Shown in pieces: positions 9,445 through 18,457 of a stretch of 64,000 bases of DNA. A program made the position numbers and the translations under genes. Origin of the DNA: Bacteroidota bacterium (GTDB taxonomy: Bacteria > Bacteroidota > Ignavibacteria > Ignavibacteriales > Ignavibacteriaceae); NCBI GenBank assembly GCA_022564295.1, contig JADFLR010000017.1, positions 19,743 through 83,742 on the forward strand. Reading direction: 5' to 3'. Every line of letters starts with the position of its first letter. Positions within the stretch are counted from its first letter, which is position 1. The notes beneath the pieces were generated by a model, which worked only from the letters and a program-made list of their open reading frames with translations, was not told where the DNA came from and did not search any database.

Positions 9445-11130
9445 ATGAATAAAATATATTTACATACATTTCCCATAATATTTTTGATTCTTGTTTCTGC
9501 AATCTGTGCGCAGGATTTAAGGAATGTAAAAATAGGTATCGTCCATTCCGCAAAAACAAAACAGTTAATCTATCGGCAGAATAAAGATTTTTATCCAATT
9601 CAGGGTTGGGAATTATTTTTTCTGAACAGAAAAATTTCTTATACTGTAATTAATGATGAGCAGCTTGATGATTATGAATTCGATTTTTTAGATGTATTAA
9701 TCCTTCCTTCGGTTGAGGTCCTTTCTGATGACGCAAAAGAGAGCCTGCAAAATTTTTTGAATGAAGGTAAAGGCTTACTGATATTCGGAAAAATTGGTTT
9801 TTATGATAAAGATGGAAAAAAAACTTTTTCTAACTATCTAAGTGAGTTAGGAGGTTTTAGTGTAAATGAATTAAACACCAAAGGCAAAATAGGAGAAAGA
9901 CATACCATACAATATTCATCGGTGTTGGGTAGGAATATTGCTGTAGATAAAGACTTGCTTATTTTAAATCAGTTTCAGCCGTTAGCTGTTGAAATTATTG
10001 GTAAACATATTATTCAGTTGGGAAAATATGTTTTGGATAGTGATAACGAAAAACAAACTGAAAATTCCGGCTTAATTTTATCCGAACGAAATAAAGGTAG
10101 AATAGTTTGGTTTGGTTTTCAGCTATCTCAAATTATTGGAAATAAATCTCAGGAAAATACTGTTGAAAAACTAATTTTTAACTCAATCGAATGGCTCTCA
10201 CCATTTCCATTTTTGATGCTTAAACCATTACCTGGGAAATATAATGTCCCGGTTATTATCTCTAATATTATCATCGATACTAAATCAATATCTATCACAT
10301 CACTCGAACTGTATTATTTAAATAATGTTAATGCAAATTTCTTTATTGATGCAAAGGAAATTGATAAACCAGGAAATGAATTAAGTAAATTTGCAGCAGC
10401 AGGAGATATAAATCTTTTTCTTAACAAAAATTTATCTGAAGAGTATATAATTTCTACTTCATTAGAATCACTTTATGATAGACTAAAGCTTAGCAGCCGG
10501 CAGAAATATTTTGGTATTAAACTGAACAACACTCAGCTTATTCAAACATCTGATGAATCAATTATTTCCCCCTTTACTTATTACTTGTTGCCTGATAATT
10601 CACTTTATACGTCAGAGGAGAAAAAAATAATCGGTTCCGCGAGTTCTTTTTTAGTAAGTAAAAATAATTACCAAGAAACACTAAAAAGTTTCTCATCGTT
10701 TTATAAAAATGCAGAGAAAAATGGTGAAACAGTTTTTATAAATTTTATTGACCAAACAAAATGGGGCAGCAAATCGATTGATGATGATCTTTTTTTATCA
10801 ATTTCCGAATATCTAAAAAACCAAAATGCCTGGATAACGACTTATTCCGATTTAATTGATTGGGAGTTATCTCGCAAGGAAGTGGTAATCAAAACAAAAA
10901 AAACATACGATGAAAATAAATTTGAAATCCGGGTAGAAAATCACAGTCAAAATGAAATTAAAAATGCAGCAGTACAATTAATATTACCGGCGGGTAAATT
11001 CAACCCAAGGTTATCTCGAACAAATTTACATTTGGAATATGACGCTCAGCTAAAATCTTATATAATAATAATTCCATATCTTCAAGCCGGAACAAAGCAG
11101 ATCTTTGATTTAGAATTTGGTGGAGAATGA
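9445..11130 (+). CDS. Secreted paralogue of the upstream GATase-like/pseudo-deacetylase protein
   Basis: A 561-aa protein with a cleavable signal peptide (hydrophobic stretch ending in ICAQ) in place of the anchor of its upstream relative. The domain order is the same: a GATase1/ThuA-like part (IGIVHSAKT, FDVLILPS, NEGKGLLIFGK, GRIVWFGFQLS), then a deacetylase-like part (VPVIISNIII, NANFFIDAKE), then a beta-rich end. Catalytic metal ligands are again missing, and this copy is still more diverged. A 169-nt gap precedes it, and its stop overlaps the ATG of the next gene (ATGATGA). Its presence as a second non-catalytic copy suggests duplication into an anchored and a soluble periplasmic form. 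Function is unknown. Confidence 0.55.
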   Translation: MNKIYLHTFPIIFLILVSAICAQDLRNVKIGIVHSAKTKQLIYRQNKDFYPIQGWELFFLNRKISYTVINDEQLDDYEFDFLDVLILPSVEVLSDDAKESLQNFLNEGKGLLIFGKIGFYDKDGKKTFSNYLSELGGFSVNELNTKGKIGERHTIQYSSVLGRNIAVDKDLLILNQFQPLAVEIIGKHIIQLGKYVLDSDNEKQTENSGLILSERNKGRIVWFGFQLSQIIGNKSQENTVEKLIFNSIEWLSPFPFLMLKPLPGKYNVPVIISNIIIDTKSISITSLELYYLNNVNANFFIDAKEIDKPGNELSKFAAAGDINLFLNKNLSEEYIISTSLESLYDRLKLSSRQKYFGIKLNNTQLIQTSDESIISPFTYYLLPDNSLYTSEEKKIIGSASSFLVSKNNYQETLKSFSSFYKNAEKNGETVFINFIDQTKWGSKSIDDDLFLSISEYLKNQNAWITTYSDLIDWELSRKEVVIKTKKTYDENKFEIRVENHSQNEIKNAAVQLILPAGKFNPRLSRTNLHLEYDAQLKSYIIIIPYLQAGTKQIFDLEFGGE

Positions 11131-12392
11131 TGAAAATTCAAAAAAGAATATTGTTCTGTTTAACGTGTATTTTCCCACTCTTTATTGGCTGTACAAACCT
11201 TGCAACCGATCCTCCGTCTGACGGAAGCAGCAGCACAACTTTGGAAATATTTTCACCCGTTAATGGTGATTCAGTGGATGCCGGTGATACAGAAATTGAT
11301 TATTTAATATCAACACCCACTTCTATAAAATTTATGGAGCTTTATGTAAACGGAAACTTTGTTAGAAACTATCCGCCTAACTCCGATGGTTCGCAGCCAA
11401 AAATCTATTTGCAGTTAAATGAATCGTTCATCGGAACCTCAATCGATTATTATTTGATATATTATGATTTTCATGAAACATCACTTAAAAGTAATGATAT
11501 TTTAGATGTTCATGTAGTTGCAACTGTTAATCCACCATTCGTACCATTCAATCTTAATCTTATAAATTTAACTCCAGGGAGTGTTAATCTTTCCTGGGAA
11601 GATTCATCTCTTCTTGTAAGCAATTATGAAATATGGAGGAAAATAAACTTTGATGGTACCTATCAAAAATATCTTGATGTTGAGGGAAACGTATTTAACA
11701 TAAATGATGAAAACTTAGATTCTGCAATAATGTATTCTTACAAGGTAAAGGGATTTAATAAATTTGGAGAATCAGAATTTAGTGATGAAGTTAATACTTT
11801 TGGAGTAGGTAGTTCCGGAGAATTATATCCTCCAACAAATTTAATGGCAACTGCCCGGGGTACTATATTGGTTAGAATAGCATGGACGGATAACAACGAA
11901 AATGAAAATCTTTTTGCAATTGAAAGAAGACAAGAAAACGAAGTGTTTTTAAAAATTGGTGTTGTAGACAGGAATGTTACCAATTTTGCCGATAGTGCAA
12001 ATGGGCTAATCGCAGGCGAAAAATACTATTACCGAATCAAAGCATATTCAAATACAGATTCTGCCTGGTCGAATGAAAGTTTTACGCAAACTTATTGGTA
12101 CGATATAATCAGACCAACAAATTTGCAGGGAATTTATTTGGGAGACGACAAGATTGTGCTTACCTGGAATGATGATGATGATACAAACACAATTTTTGAA
12201 GTAGAAAGAAAGGTAGATGGGGAAGAACAATTCACAACGATTGCGAGCTTGCCGGGCGACCAAAGTACTTACCTTGATGAAAATTTATTACCTCAGCAAT
12301 CTTACACTTACAGGGTTCGTTCTGGAGACGGTGTTTATTATTCTGACTACTCTAACAAAGTAACAGTTGTCACAGGAAATAACCACCCCTGA
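11127..12392 (+). CDS. Lipoprotein with fibronectin type III domains
   Basis: A 421-aa protein with a lipoprotein signal peptide whose lipobox ends FIGC, so it is probably lipid-anchored in an envelope membrane. After a Ser/Pro-rich linker comes an Ig-like region (about 35-130), then three fibronectin-III-like repeats (about 140-225, 237-325 and 331-418), each with the Y-x-Y-x-V/I-K/R strand (YSYKVKGFN, YYYRIKAYS, YTYRVRSGD). Such domains usually bind carbohydrate or protein partners. It overlaps the preceding gene by 4 nt and is therefore part of the same transcription unit. A matrix or polymer-binding role is inferred. Confidence 0.65.
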   Translation: MMKIQKRILFCLTCIFPLFIGCTNLATDPPSDGSSSTTLEIFSPVNGDSVDAGDTEIDYLISTPTSIKFMELYVNGNFVRNYPPNSDGSQPKIYLQLNESFIGTSIDYYLIYYDFHETSLKSNDILDVHVVATVNPPFVPFNLNLINLTPGSVNLSWEDSSLLVSNYEIWRKINFDGTYQKYLDVEGNVFNINDENLDSAIMYSYKVKGFNKFGESEFSDEVNTFGVGSSGELYPPTNLMATARGTILVRIAWTDNNENENLFAIERRQENEVFLKIGVVDRNVTNFADSANGLIAGEKYYYRIKAYSNTDSAWSNESFTQTYWYDIIRPTNLQGIYLGDDKIVLTWNDDDDTNTIFEVERKVDGEEQFTTIASLPGDQSTYLDENLLPQQSYTYRVRSGDGVYYSDYSNKVTVVTGNNHP

Positions 12393-12514
12393 TAATGACA
12401 TACATTCTGACAGACTATTCGTATTTTTGTAAGTATTTTTAACAATCGGAAAATATTCCAGAAAAAATATTCTAATTATATTATTTTGTATCTGCTAATA
12501 ATTAAATTATTGAT

Positions 12515-15500
12515 GTGACAAAAACCATTCAAAAAATATTAAGTTTAATTCCTCATTCAATTAGGGACCCATTCTTCATTCTTGAGAGCAGTGGGAAGAT
12601 ATTATTCACTAATAAACAAGGATTTAATCTTTTAAATATAACCGAACCACAAAGTTCTATAATGGAGAATTTCGAATCTGATTCTAAGGAAAAATTTAAT
12701 GAGTTATTGGATAAAGCAGTTGAAAAAAACGATACACTCACACTCGATCATTTTGAATTCAACCTTAGTTCCGGCAGGAAGGTAAATGCTCAAATTATTT
12801 TAAATACTCTTGAGAGTGGCGGGAATCTATTTATATTCTGCACCATAATCCCAAAAAACTACGATATTACTTTTACAGGTAAAAGTAAAATTAAAATTAG
12901 TGAAACAGACTCGCAGAGTATTATTAAAAGTGAAAAACTGATTGAAATTATTAACAAAGTGGAAGCCCTTTACCCTATTACATTTATTGGGAAAGAGATA
13001 ATACACAAACTTGCAGATGAGTTAGAAGATATTTTTTGGATTACCGATGACAAAGGAAACTTTCTTTTGGTTAATGAATATCTTGCTAAAAACATCGGGC
13101 TAAAACCATTTCAAATAGAAGGTAAACCAGCCGATGAATTTGTTCCCGGATTTTTAAAAGAACTAAACCTTTTTATTGATAAATTTATTAGAGACACGAT
13201 GAATTGTGTAATTTCGGAAGGGGTACATTTCAGAGAAAATGAAAACCTAAAAAATAAAGAAATAATTCAGCTGCCCTTATTTGATGAAGAAAATAATATA
13301 CAAGCAGTAATCGGATTTTCTCAGTACTCAGAAAGTGATATGGAACAAAAAACAGATGAGAAATTGTTTGGTGTTCTTTATAAAATAATTGATTATTTTC
13401 CTAAACCGGTTGCATTTATTACTTCTCAGGGTATTATCAAGCATTCGAGTGAAGATTTTTGTAAATTATTTGACCGAAAGCCAGAGGATTTGAATGGCCT
13501 GAATTTTGTGGATATTCTACCCGGAAGTCTTTTAGAAAGTGTTAATCGGTTTTTAGAATCACCTGATAATGATAGAACATTACCATTAAACAGATTCTTA
13601 GAGATTGATAAAGACGGTGAACCAGAGTACACAGTTAACCTAACTAAAATTTTCGGCAGAGAAAATGAACCGGAAGGATTTTTGATTTTAATTGAAAAAG
13701 TTGAATATGCAGAAAACCTGCAACATTTAATAAAGAGTAGAGGAAGAATGTTTGAATTCTTAATACAAAATAACCCAGAACCAATTTACATATACGATAA
13801 AGAAAACTTAAGATTTCTCGAAATAAATAAAGCAGCATTGGAATTATATGGATATTCGAGGGAGGAATTTTTAGAAATGGATCTTACCGATCTGTATAAC
13901 CCCGAGGATATTCAATCATTGCTTGGTTCTTCAAGCGAAGGGGAAATTGAAGGAAAGTTTAGCAAACCTTTCAGGCATAAAAGAAAGGATGGTTCATCGG
14001 TATTTGTAGAGCTGAGTAAAATGAGTTTTAAGTTTAATGATAGAGATGCGCATTTCAATATCGTTAGAGATGTTACGCAAAATTTGGAACTCGAAAAGAA
14101 AAATCAGCTTTTCAAAGCAGTGTTTGACAATACAGTTGATATGATTTTTGTTACGGATCCCGATGGAATAATAACTTATATAAACAGCAGCGTTGTTAAT
14201 ATACTCGGCACTTCAAAACTTGATTTAGAAAATTCTTCAATGGCTTCCCTTGCAAACGATGAAGACCGTGCGACAATAAACACTTCAATTTTTCAATCTC
14301 ACCTGAAGGAATCAGTCTCTTTACATATTGGATTAAAAACCGAAGATGGTAATTTTATAGAAACAGAATTAACAGCAACACCCGTTGTTGATTTTGAAGG
14401 AAACATAGAATCCTTTGTTATTATCGGAAAGTTTGAGAAACACACTTCCGGAGAGGTGGAAATTAAGGAAGTTATTAAGGAAGTTATTGTTGAAAAACCT
14501 GTAATGTCTTCTGCAGCAGAAACCAAACAATTGGAATCCGTATTTCTCTCAGGTGTCTTCCACGAAATACTAACACCTATGAATGTAATATTAGGTTTTG
14601 CACAGGAACTTACCGAAGGGATAGAAAACCTGACACCTGATCAAAAAGAAGCAGTTGAAATTATAAACCAGAATCGCGGTAAACTTCTAAGCACTATGAA
14701 TGCTATTATTGAGTTTTCCGAAATTCAGAGAAACAAAGACGAATGGAATATCATCAATCTCAATATCACAAAAGTTGTTGAGGAAATAGATAAAGACATA
14801 TATGAAATTACCGGCTCAAGGGATATCAATTTTGCTTACGGTAAAATTTCATCTTCACTCCAGTTTGAAGCGGATAAACAAAAGTTTGACTGCTTGATAA
14901 ACAATCTTATACGATTGGTTTGCTGGATGATTAAAGGAAATAAAATTTATTTCTCAGCTTACCAGGTTGATAAAAATAATTTTATGATAATGATATCGGA
15001 TAGCTACGCTTCAACTTCAGATTATCTTGCAGATACACTTCGAAAATTATTTGTCGATAAAAAGGACCCGAAAGAATTTGGTGTTTCAAAATTAAATGCG
15101 CAAATAACTCAATCGCTTTTAGATATGCTTCAGGTTAAATTTGTTTCTTCTGTTGATGAGATGGGTAAACATGAAAGCGGGTTTTTATTTCCCATAAAGT
15201 TTACTCCTCAATTAGAGGAACCTTTAGATAAAATTGAAGAAGAAATTGTTGAGGGAACTGAAGATCAACAAATGCCCGTTGTTGCTGAAGAAGAAGTTGT
15301 TCAGCAGGAAATTCCATTACCCGAAGACCAGGGAATCGTAATCGAAGAAACCCAAATCTCTGAACCGACTGAAATTACTGAACAGGAAGAAATTATAGAG
15401 CAGGAAAAATCAGAACAAATTCAGGAAGAGTTTGAAGTTTCTGAATCATTTCCTGAAAAAGTTATAGAACCGCAGAAGGAAGTTGAATTTGAAACTAAAG

Positions 15501-15940
15501 AAGAATTAACTTTTAAAGAAGTTGTAAAACAACAATTTCAACAGCCGGATGATAAGTTGGATCTCAACCACCTGACCTGTTTATATATCGAAGACCAGGT
15601 GGATTCACAAATTCTTTTCAGAGTTCAGATGAAAGGGCTGAAAGATATTAAATATGCTGTAAGTTTTGAGGAAGCTCTTCCTCTGCTTGATACCGAGCAG
15701 TTCGATTTTATTGTGATGGATATCAACCTTCAAGGTGAGTACAACGGTTTAGATGCATTAAAAATTATTCACAAAATGCCCGGCTACGGGGATATTCCTA
15801 TAATTGCTGTAACTGCTTATGTACTACCGGGTGATAAAGAAAAATTTATAGCAACAGGATTTAATGATTTTATTTCAAAGCCCATTTTCCGTGAAAAGAT
15901 GATTGAATCATTAGAAAAGATATTTCTTCAAAAAGCATAA
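12515..15940 (+). CDS. Multi-PAS hybrid sensor histidine kinase with degenerate ATPase domain and receiver
   Basis: A 1141-aa soluble protein (no membrane segment) starting at GTG within ATGTGA. It has about five PAS-like units (roughly 5-110, 165-270, 290-395, 410-520 and 530-650), then a HisKA-like helix pair with FHEILTPMN (His about 683). The region that should be HATPase_c (about 770-900) keeps an N-box-like INNLIRLV but has ISDSYAS where DxGxG belongs and no GxGLGL motif, so ATP binding is doubtful. A Glu/Gln/Val-rich linker (about 900-1010) leads to an intact receiver (IED acidic pair, phospho-acceptor Asp 1069, AVTAY, ISKPI). A TATTTTTG -7 box lies at 12422-12429, without a good -33. 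It follows the exopolysaccharide genes by 122 nt and may control them, by position only. Confidence 0.75.
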   Translation: MTKTIQKILSLIPHSIRDPFFILESSGKILFTNKQGFNLLNITEPQSSIMENFESDSKEKFNELLDKAVEKNDTLTLDHFEFNLSSGRKVNAQIILNTLESGGNLFIFCTIIPKNYDITFTGKSKIKISETDSQSIIKSEKLIEIINKVEALYPITFIGKEIIHKLADELEDIFWITDDKGNFLLVNEYLAKNIGLKPFQIEGKPADEFVPGFLKELNLFIDKFIRDTMNCVISEGVHFRENENLKNKEIIQLPLFDEENNIQAVIGFSQYSESDMEQKTDEKLFGVLYKIIDYFPKPVAFITSQGIIKHSSEDFCKLFDRKPEDLNGLNFVDILPGSLLESVNRFLESPDNDRTLPLNRFLEIDKDGEPEYTVNLTKIFGRENEPEGFLILIEKVEYAENLQHLIKSRGRMFEFLIQNNPEPIYIYDKENLRFLEINKAALELYGYSREEFLEMDLTDLYNPEDIQSLLGSSSEGEIEGKFSKPFRHKRKDGSSVFVELSKMSFKFNDRDAHFNIVRDVTQNLELEKKNQLFKAVFDNTVDMIFVTDPDGIITYINSSVVNILGTSKLDLENSSMASLANDEDRATINTSIFQSHLKESVSLHIGLKTEDGNFIETELTATPVVDFEGNIESFVIIGKFEKHTSGEVEIKEVIKEVIVEKPVMSSAAETKQLESVFLSGVFHEILTPMNVILGFAQELTEGIENLTPDQKEAVEIINQNRGKLLSTMNAIIEFSEIQRNKDEWNIINLNITKVVEEIDKDIYEITGSRDINFAYGKISSSLQFEADKQKFDCLINNLIRLVCWMIKGNKIYFSAYQVDKNNFMIMISDSYASTSDYLADTLRKLFVDKKDPKEFGVSKLNAQITQSLLDMLQVKFVSSVDEMGKHESGFLFPIKFTPQLEEPLDKIEEEIVEGTEDQQMPVVAEEEVVQQEIPLPEDQGIVIEETQISEPTEITEQEEIIEQEKSEQIQEEFEVSESFPEKVIEPQKEVEFETKEELTFKEVVKQQFQQPDDKLDLNHLTCLYIEDQVDSQILFRVQMKGLKDIKYAVSFEEALPLLDTEQFDFIVMDINLQGEYNGLDALKIIHKMPGYGDIPIIAVTAYVLPGDKEKFIATGFNDFISKPIFREKMIESLEKIFLQKA

Positions 15941-15960
15941 TTATTACTAATTTGCATTTT

Positions 15961-15997
15961 ATCCTCTCGCAGTTGATCTGATGAGAGGATTTTTTTA
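15961..15997 (+). terminator. Intrinsic terminator after the hybrid kinase gene
   Basis: The arms ATCCTCTC (15961-15968) and GAGAGGAT (15983-15990) pair perfectly and are followed by seven T residues. It closes the exopolysaccharide region and separates it from lexA. Confidence 0.85.
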
Positions 15998-16046
15998 TCC
16001 TTACTTAAATTTAGCTCTTGATTAATTCCCTTCACATTATTATTAT

Positions 16047-16066
16047 TACCATACAAATGTATGGTA
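16047..16066. promoter_or_regulatory. Probable LexA operator (SOS box)
   Basis: Perfect inverted repeat TACCATAC-AAAT-GTATGGTA, 67 nt before the lexA start codon. LexA proteins normally repress their own gene through a palindrome at this place, so this is a good candidate for the local SOS box. I saw no equally good copy before dinB. Confidence 0.6.
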
Positions 16067-16132
16067 TTTAGTATTAACTGAACAAAGCTCTAAATCCCGC
16101 AACTTTTTTATTGTAACTCACTAACCGAAGGT

Positions 16133-16765
16133 ATGTCTATGTCACGCCAATTAACTGAAATCCAGAAAAAAATACTTGAGCATCTTATTGATCAGATCAA
16201 AGGGAAGGGGATACCGCCAACCTTAGCAGAAGTCGCAAGACACTTTGGTTATAAAAACAGGGCAACTGTTCAGCAGCATTTAAGTGCGATTGAAAAGAAA
16301 GGTTACATCAGAAAAAGTTCAAAACTATCACGTGGAATAGAACTTACACTTGAAGATAAGTTTTTTGTACCGCGTCCGGTTTTGGGTGAAGTAGCTGCAG
16401 GCAGCCCGCTTATAATTTATCCCGATGCGATTGATACAATAGATTTGCCCACAATTGTCAGAATGCCAAAGGATTCATTTTTGCTTAGAGTAAAAGGTGA
16501 TAGCTTAAAAGATGCATACATTTTCAGTGGCGATATTGTAATTATTAATCCGAATTTGGAACCGCGCAACGGGCAGATAGTCGTTGCAATTTTGGATGAT
16601 GCAGTAGTAGTAAAAAGATTTTTTAAAAAGAAAAGTCAGATAGAACTCATTTCCGAAAATCCCGAATACAAACCAATGATAATTGATAAAAGACATCCTT
16701 CATTTAAACTGGTAGGAATTGTTGTAGGCGTTTACAGAAGTATGGAAAAAAGAAGGGTGGGATAG
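16133..16765 (+). CDS. lexA: LexA repressor
   Basis: A 210-aa SOS repressor with autoproteolytic activity. The N-terminal winged helix-turn-helix (LTEIQKKILEHL through ATVQQHLSAIEKKGYI) binds operators. The cleavage site Ala-Gly is visible in GEVAAGSP, the nucleophile Ser in KGDSLKD, and the general-base Lys in VVVKRFF. It is of normal length. ATG at 16133 is taken as start; a second ATG two codons later is equally possible. A perfect palindrome upstream suggests autorepression. dinB, a usual LexA target, lies 1.7 kb downstream on the same strand. Confidence 0.95.
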   Translation: MSMSRQLTEIQKKILEHLIDQIKGKGIPPTLAEVARHFGYKNRATVQQHLSAIEKKGYIRKSSKLSRGIELTLEDKFFVPRPVLGEVAAGSPLIIYPDAIDTIDLPTIVRMPKDSFLLRVKGDSLKDAYIFSGDIVIINPNLEPRNGQIVVAILDDAVVVKRFFKKKSQIELISENPEYKPMIIDKRHPSFKLVGIVVGVYRSMEKRRVG

Positions 16766-16974
16766 AACAAATGGCAACAGATAACACAGACCTACCTACC
16801 GGTATGCAGGTTGAACTGATCGTCGCAGATCTGTTAATTTGCTTGATCAGTGTCATTAGCATGCTATTGATAATTAAATCTTATTAAATACAGATTGTTA
16901 ACACATTTGTTAACTTTCTATCTTTACTCAGAGAATAAGCTGATTGGACAATTAAACAATGAAGAAATATAACA

Positions 16975-17859
16975 ATGCCAAAACACTTCTTAGGTACAGC
17001 CGGATGGTCTTATAAAGATTGGGTCCCGTCGTTCTATCCTAAAAATCAAATAGCAGGATTTGACTGGCTACAATTTTACTCTCATTACTTTAACTGCGTT
17101 GAGGTTAACTCAACTTATTATGCTTACATTAGTCCTAAAGTTGTAGAAGGCTGGATTAGAAAAGTATCCGATTCAGATAATTTTATTTTTGATATAAAAC
17201 TTCATCAGGATTTCACACATAAAAGAAACTTTGATGAGCAAAACATAAAAGCAGTAAGATACAATCTCGATTTGCTTGCAAAAGCAGAACGACTTGGGGG
17301 ATTACTTATTCAGTTTCCATATTCATTTTCTTTTGATAGTTCAGCAATTCAATATATTCAGAAGCTTAGAGACACCTTTCCAAACTATAACTGTTTTGTT
17401 GAAGTAAGGCATTCATCCTGGCAAAATAATAAGGCGATGGATTTCTTTAAGGCAACCGGCATTACTTTCTGTACGATTGACCAGCCGCAAATTGGAAGGG
17501 CAATTTCATTTGAGCCGATCATAACAAATGATAAGGCATATATTCGTTTTCACGGAAGAAATGAAAAGGCATGGAAAAACTCGATTAATAATTATGGGAA
17601 GAAACAAACTTATGAAGAACGCAGTGAACGATATAAATATTTGTATTCACCCGGAGAACTGATTGAGATTGAACAGAAGATAAAATTGGTACAGGAAAAA
17701 GTTAAGGAAGTACATGTAATAATGAATAACCATCCGCAGGGCGATGCTGTTGCAAATGCATTTGAGTTGATTCACTTACTTGAAGGAAAAGATAAAATTG
17801 AAATGCCGGGAACCATAATTAAAGCTTATCCGAGGTTGAAGGAGATATCAATTAATTAA
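16975..17859 (+). CDS. DUF72 family protein (YecE-like)
   Basis: A 294-aa protein of the DUF72 TIM-barrel family, whose biochemical function is not established. Visible family features are the N-terminal GTAGWSYKDWVPSFYP, the VEVNSTYY strand, LIQFPYSF, FVEVRHSSW, YIRFHGRN and a C-terminal VIMNNHPQGDAVANA. Upstream (16897-16914) two GTTAAC motifs are separated by 6 nt, which could be an operator, but I found no other copy to support this. It sits between lexA and a spoVG-like gene; a link to DNA damage is suggested by location only. The family call is firm, the role unknown. Confidence 0.85.
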   Translation: MPKHFLGTAGWSYKDWVPSFYPKNQIAGFDWLQFYSHYFNCVEVNSTYYAYISPKVVEGWIRKVSDSDNFIFDIKLHQDFTHKRNFDEQNIKAVRYNLDLLAKAERLGGLLIQFPYSFSFDSSAIQYIQKLRDTFPNYNCFVEVRHSSWQNNKAMDFFKATGITFCTIDQPQIGRAISFEPIITNDKAYIRFHGRNEKAWKNSINNYGKKQTYEERSERYKYLYSPGELIEIEQKIKLVQEKVKEVHVIMNNHPQGDAVANAFELIHLLEGKDKIEMPGTIIKAYPRLKEISIN

Positions 17860-17883
17860 GGAGAAATGAAACACGGAGAATAT

Positions 17884-17961
17884 AGACCTGCCTCCGCCGG
17901 CAAATAGATAATCACTGATCTATAATCTGTGTAAATCATCGTAATCTGCGTCATCAGCATG
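17884..17961. repeat. Degenerate dispersed intergenic repeat
   Basis: The gap between the DUF72 gene and spoVG holds a GACCTGCCTCCGCCGGCA segment followed by runs of the form AATCTGTGTAAATC / GTAATCTGCGTCATC. Such wording is common as non-coding dispersed repeats in Bacteroidota and relatives. A weaker version of the same words lies at about 16789-16872 after lexA. No coding potential was seen. Confidence 0.4.
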
Positions 17962-18078
17962 ATATTACAATATGCATACAATTTTTCAGTAAAAAATTAA
18001 TCGATTCATTATGGATATTAGATAAAAATTACACTAACTTTAATCATTAACATTATCAAACTTAAATGGAGGAGAGTT

Positions 18079-18369
18079 ATGAAAATTTCAAGAATGAACC
18101 CGTTTGATGGTAGCAGCAAGACTGTTGCTTTCTTTGATGTAGAAACCGAAGAAGGTATTAATATCAAAGGATTTACTTTGGTCGAGGGCACTAATGGATT
18201 ATTTATAGGTGTCCCGAGTGAAAAAGGAAAAGATGATAAATATTACGATCGTGTGTACGTTCCAAAAGAACTAAAGGAGCAGCTTACGGAAATGGCAATA
18301 TCAATGTATAATGAATCGAAAGGTGAAGCAGCATCTGCAAGCGGTGCTGATGATACAACTCCGGTTTAA
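18079..18369 (+). CDS. spoVG: SpoVG family RNA/DNA-binding regulator
   Basis: A 96-aa protein matching SpoVG layout: an N-terminal strand pair, then NGLFIGVPSEKGKDDKYYDRV, where the NGLF-x3-PS core is the family hallmark, then a C-terminal helix (KELKEQLTEMAISMYNE) and a short Ala/Ser/Asp tail. SpoVG proteins are small site-specific RNA/DNA binders, best known from Bacillus and Borrelia. A strong Shine-Dalgarno (GGAGGAG) ends 4 nt before GTT-ATG, so expression is probably high. There is no sporulation gene nearby. The first strand differs from the classical VTDVRLR opening, so confidence is moderate to good. Confidence 0.75.
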   Translation: MKISRMNPFDGSSKTVAFFDVETEEGINIKGFTLVEGTNGLFIGVPSEKGKDDKYYDRVYVPKELKEQLTEMAISMYNESKGEAASASGADDTTPV

Positions 18370-18457
18370 TTTGAATTAGTTTCTCTATTTCTTTCTTATT
18401 AGTTATAGGGGGTAAGCATTAAACTATACTAAAGAGGATAGTTATGTTTGAATTACC

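Noticed and set aside
16771..16887. 38-codon ORF with a hydrophobic C-terminus after lexA
   Set aside because: Words within it resemble the degenerate dispersed repeat at 17884-17961, the Shine-Dalgarno is only moderate, and no homologue is recognised.
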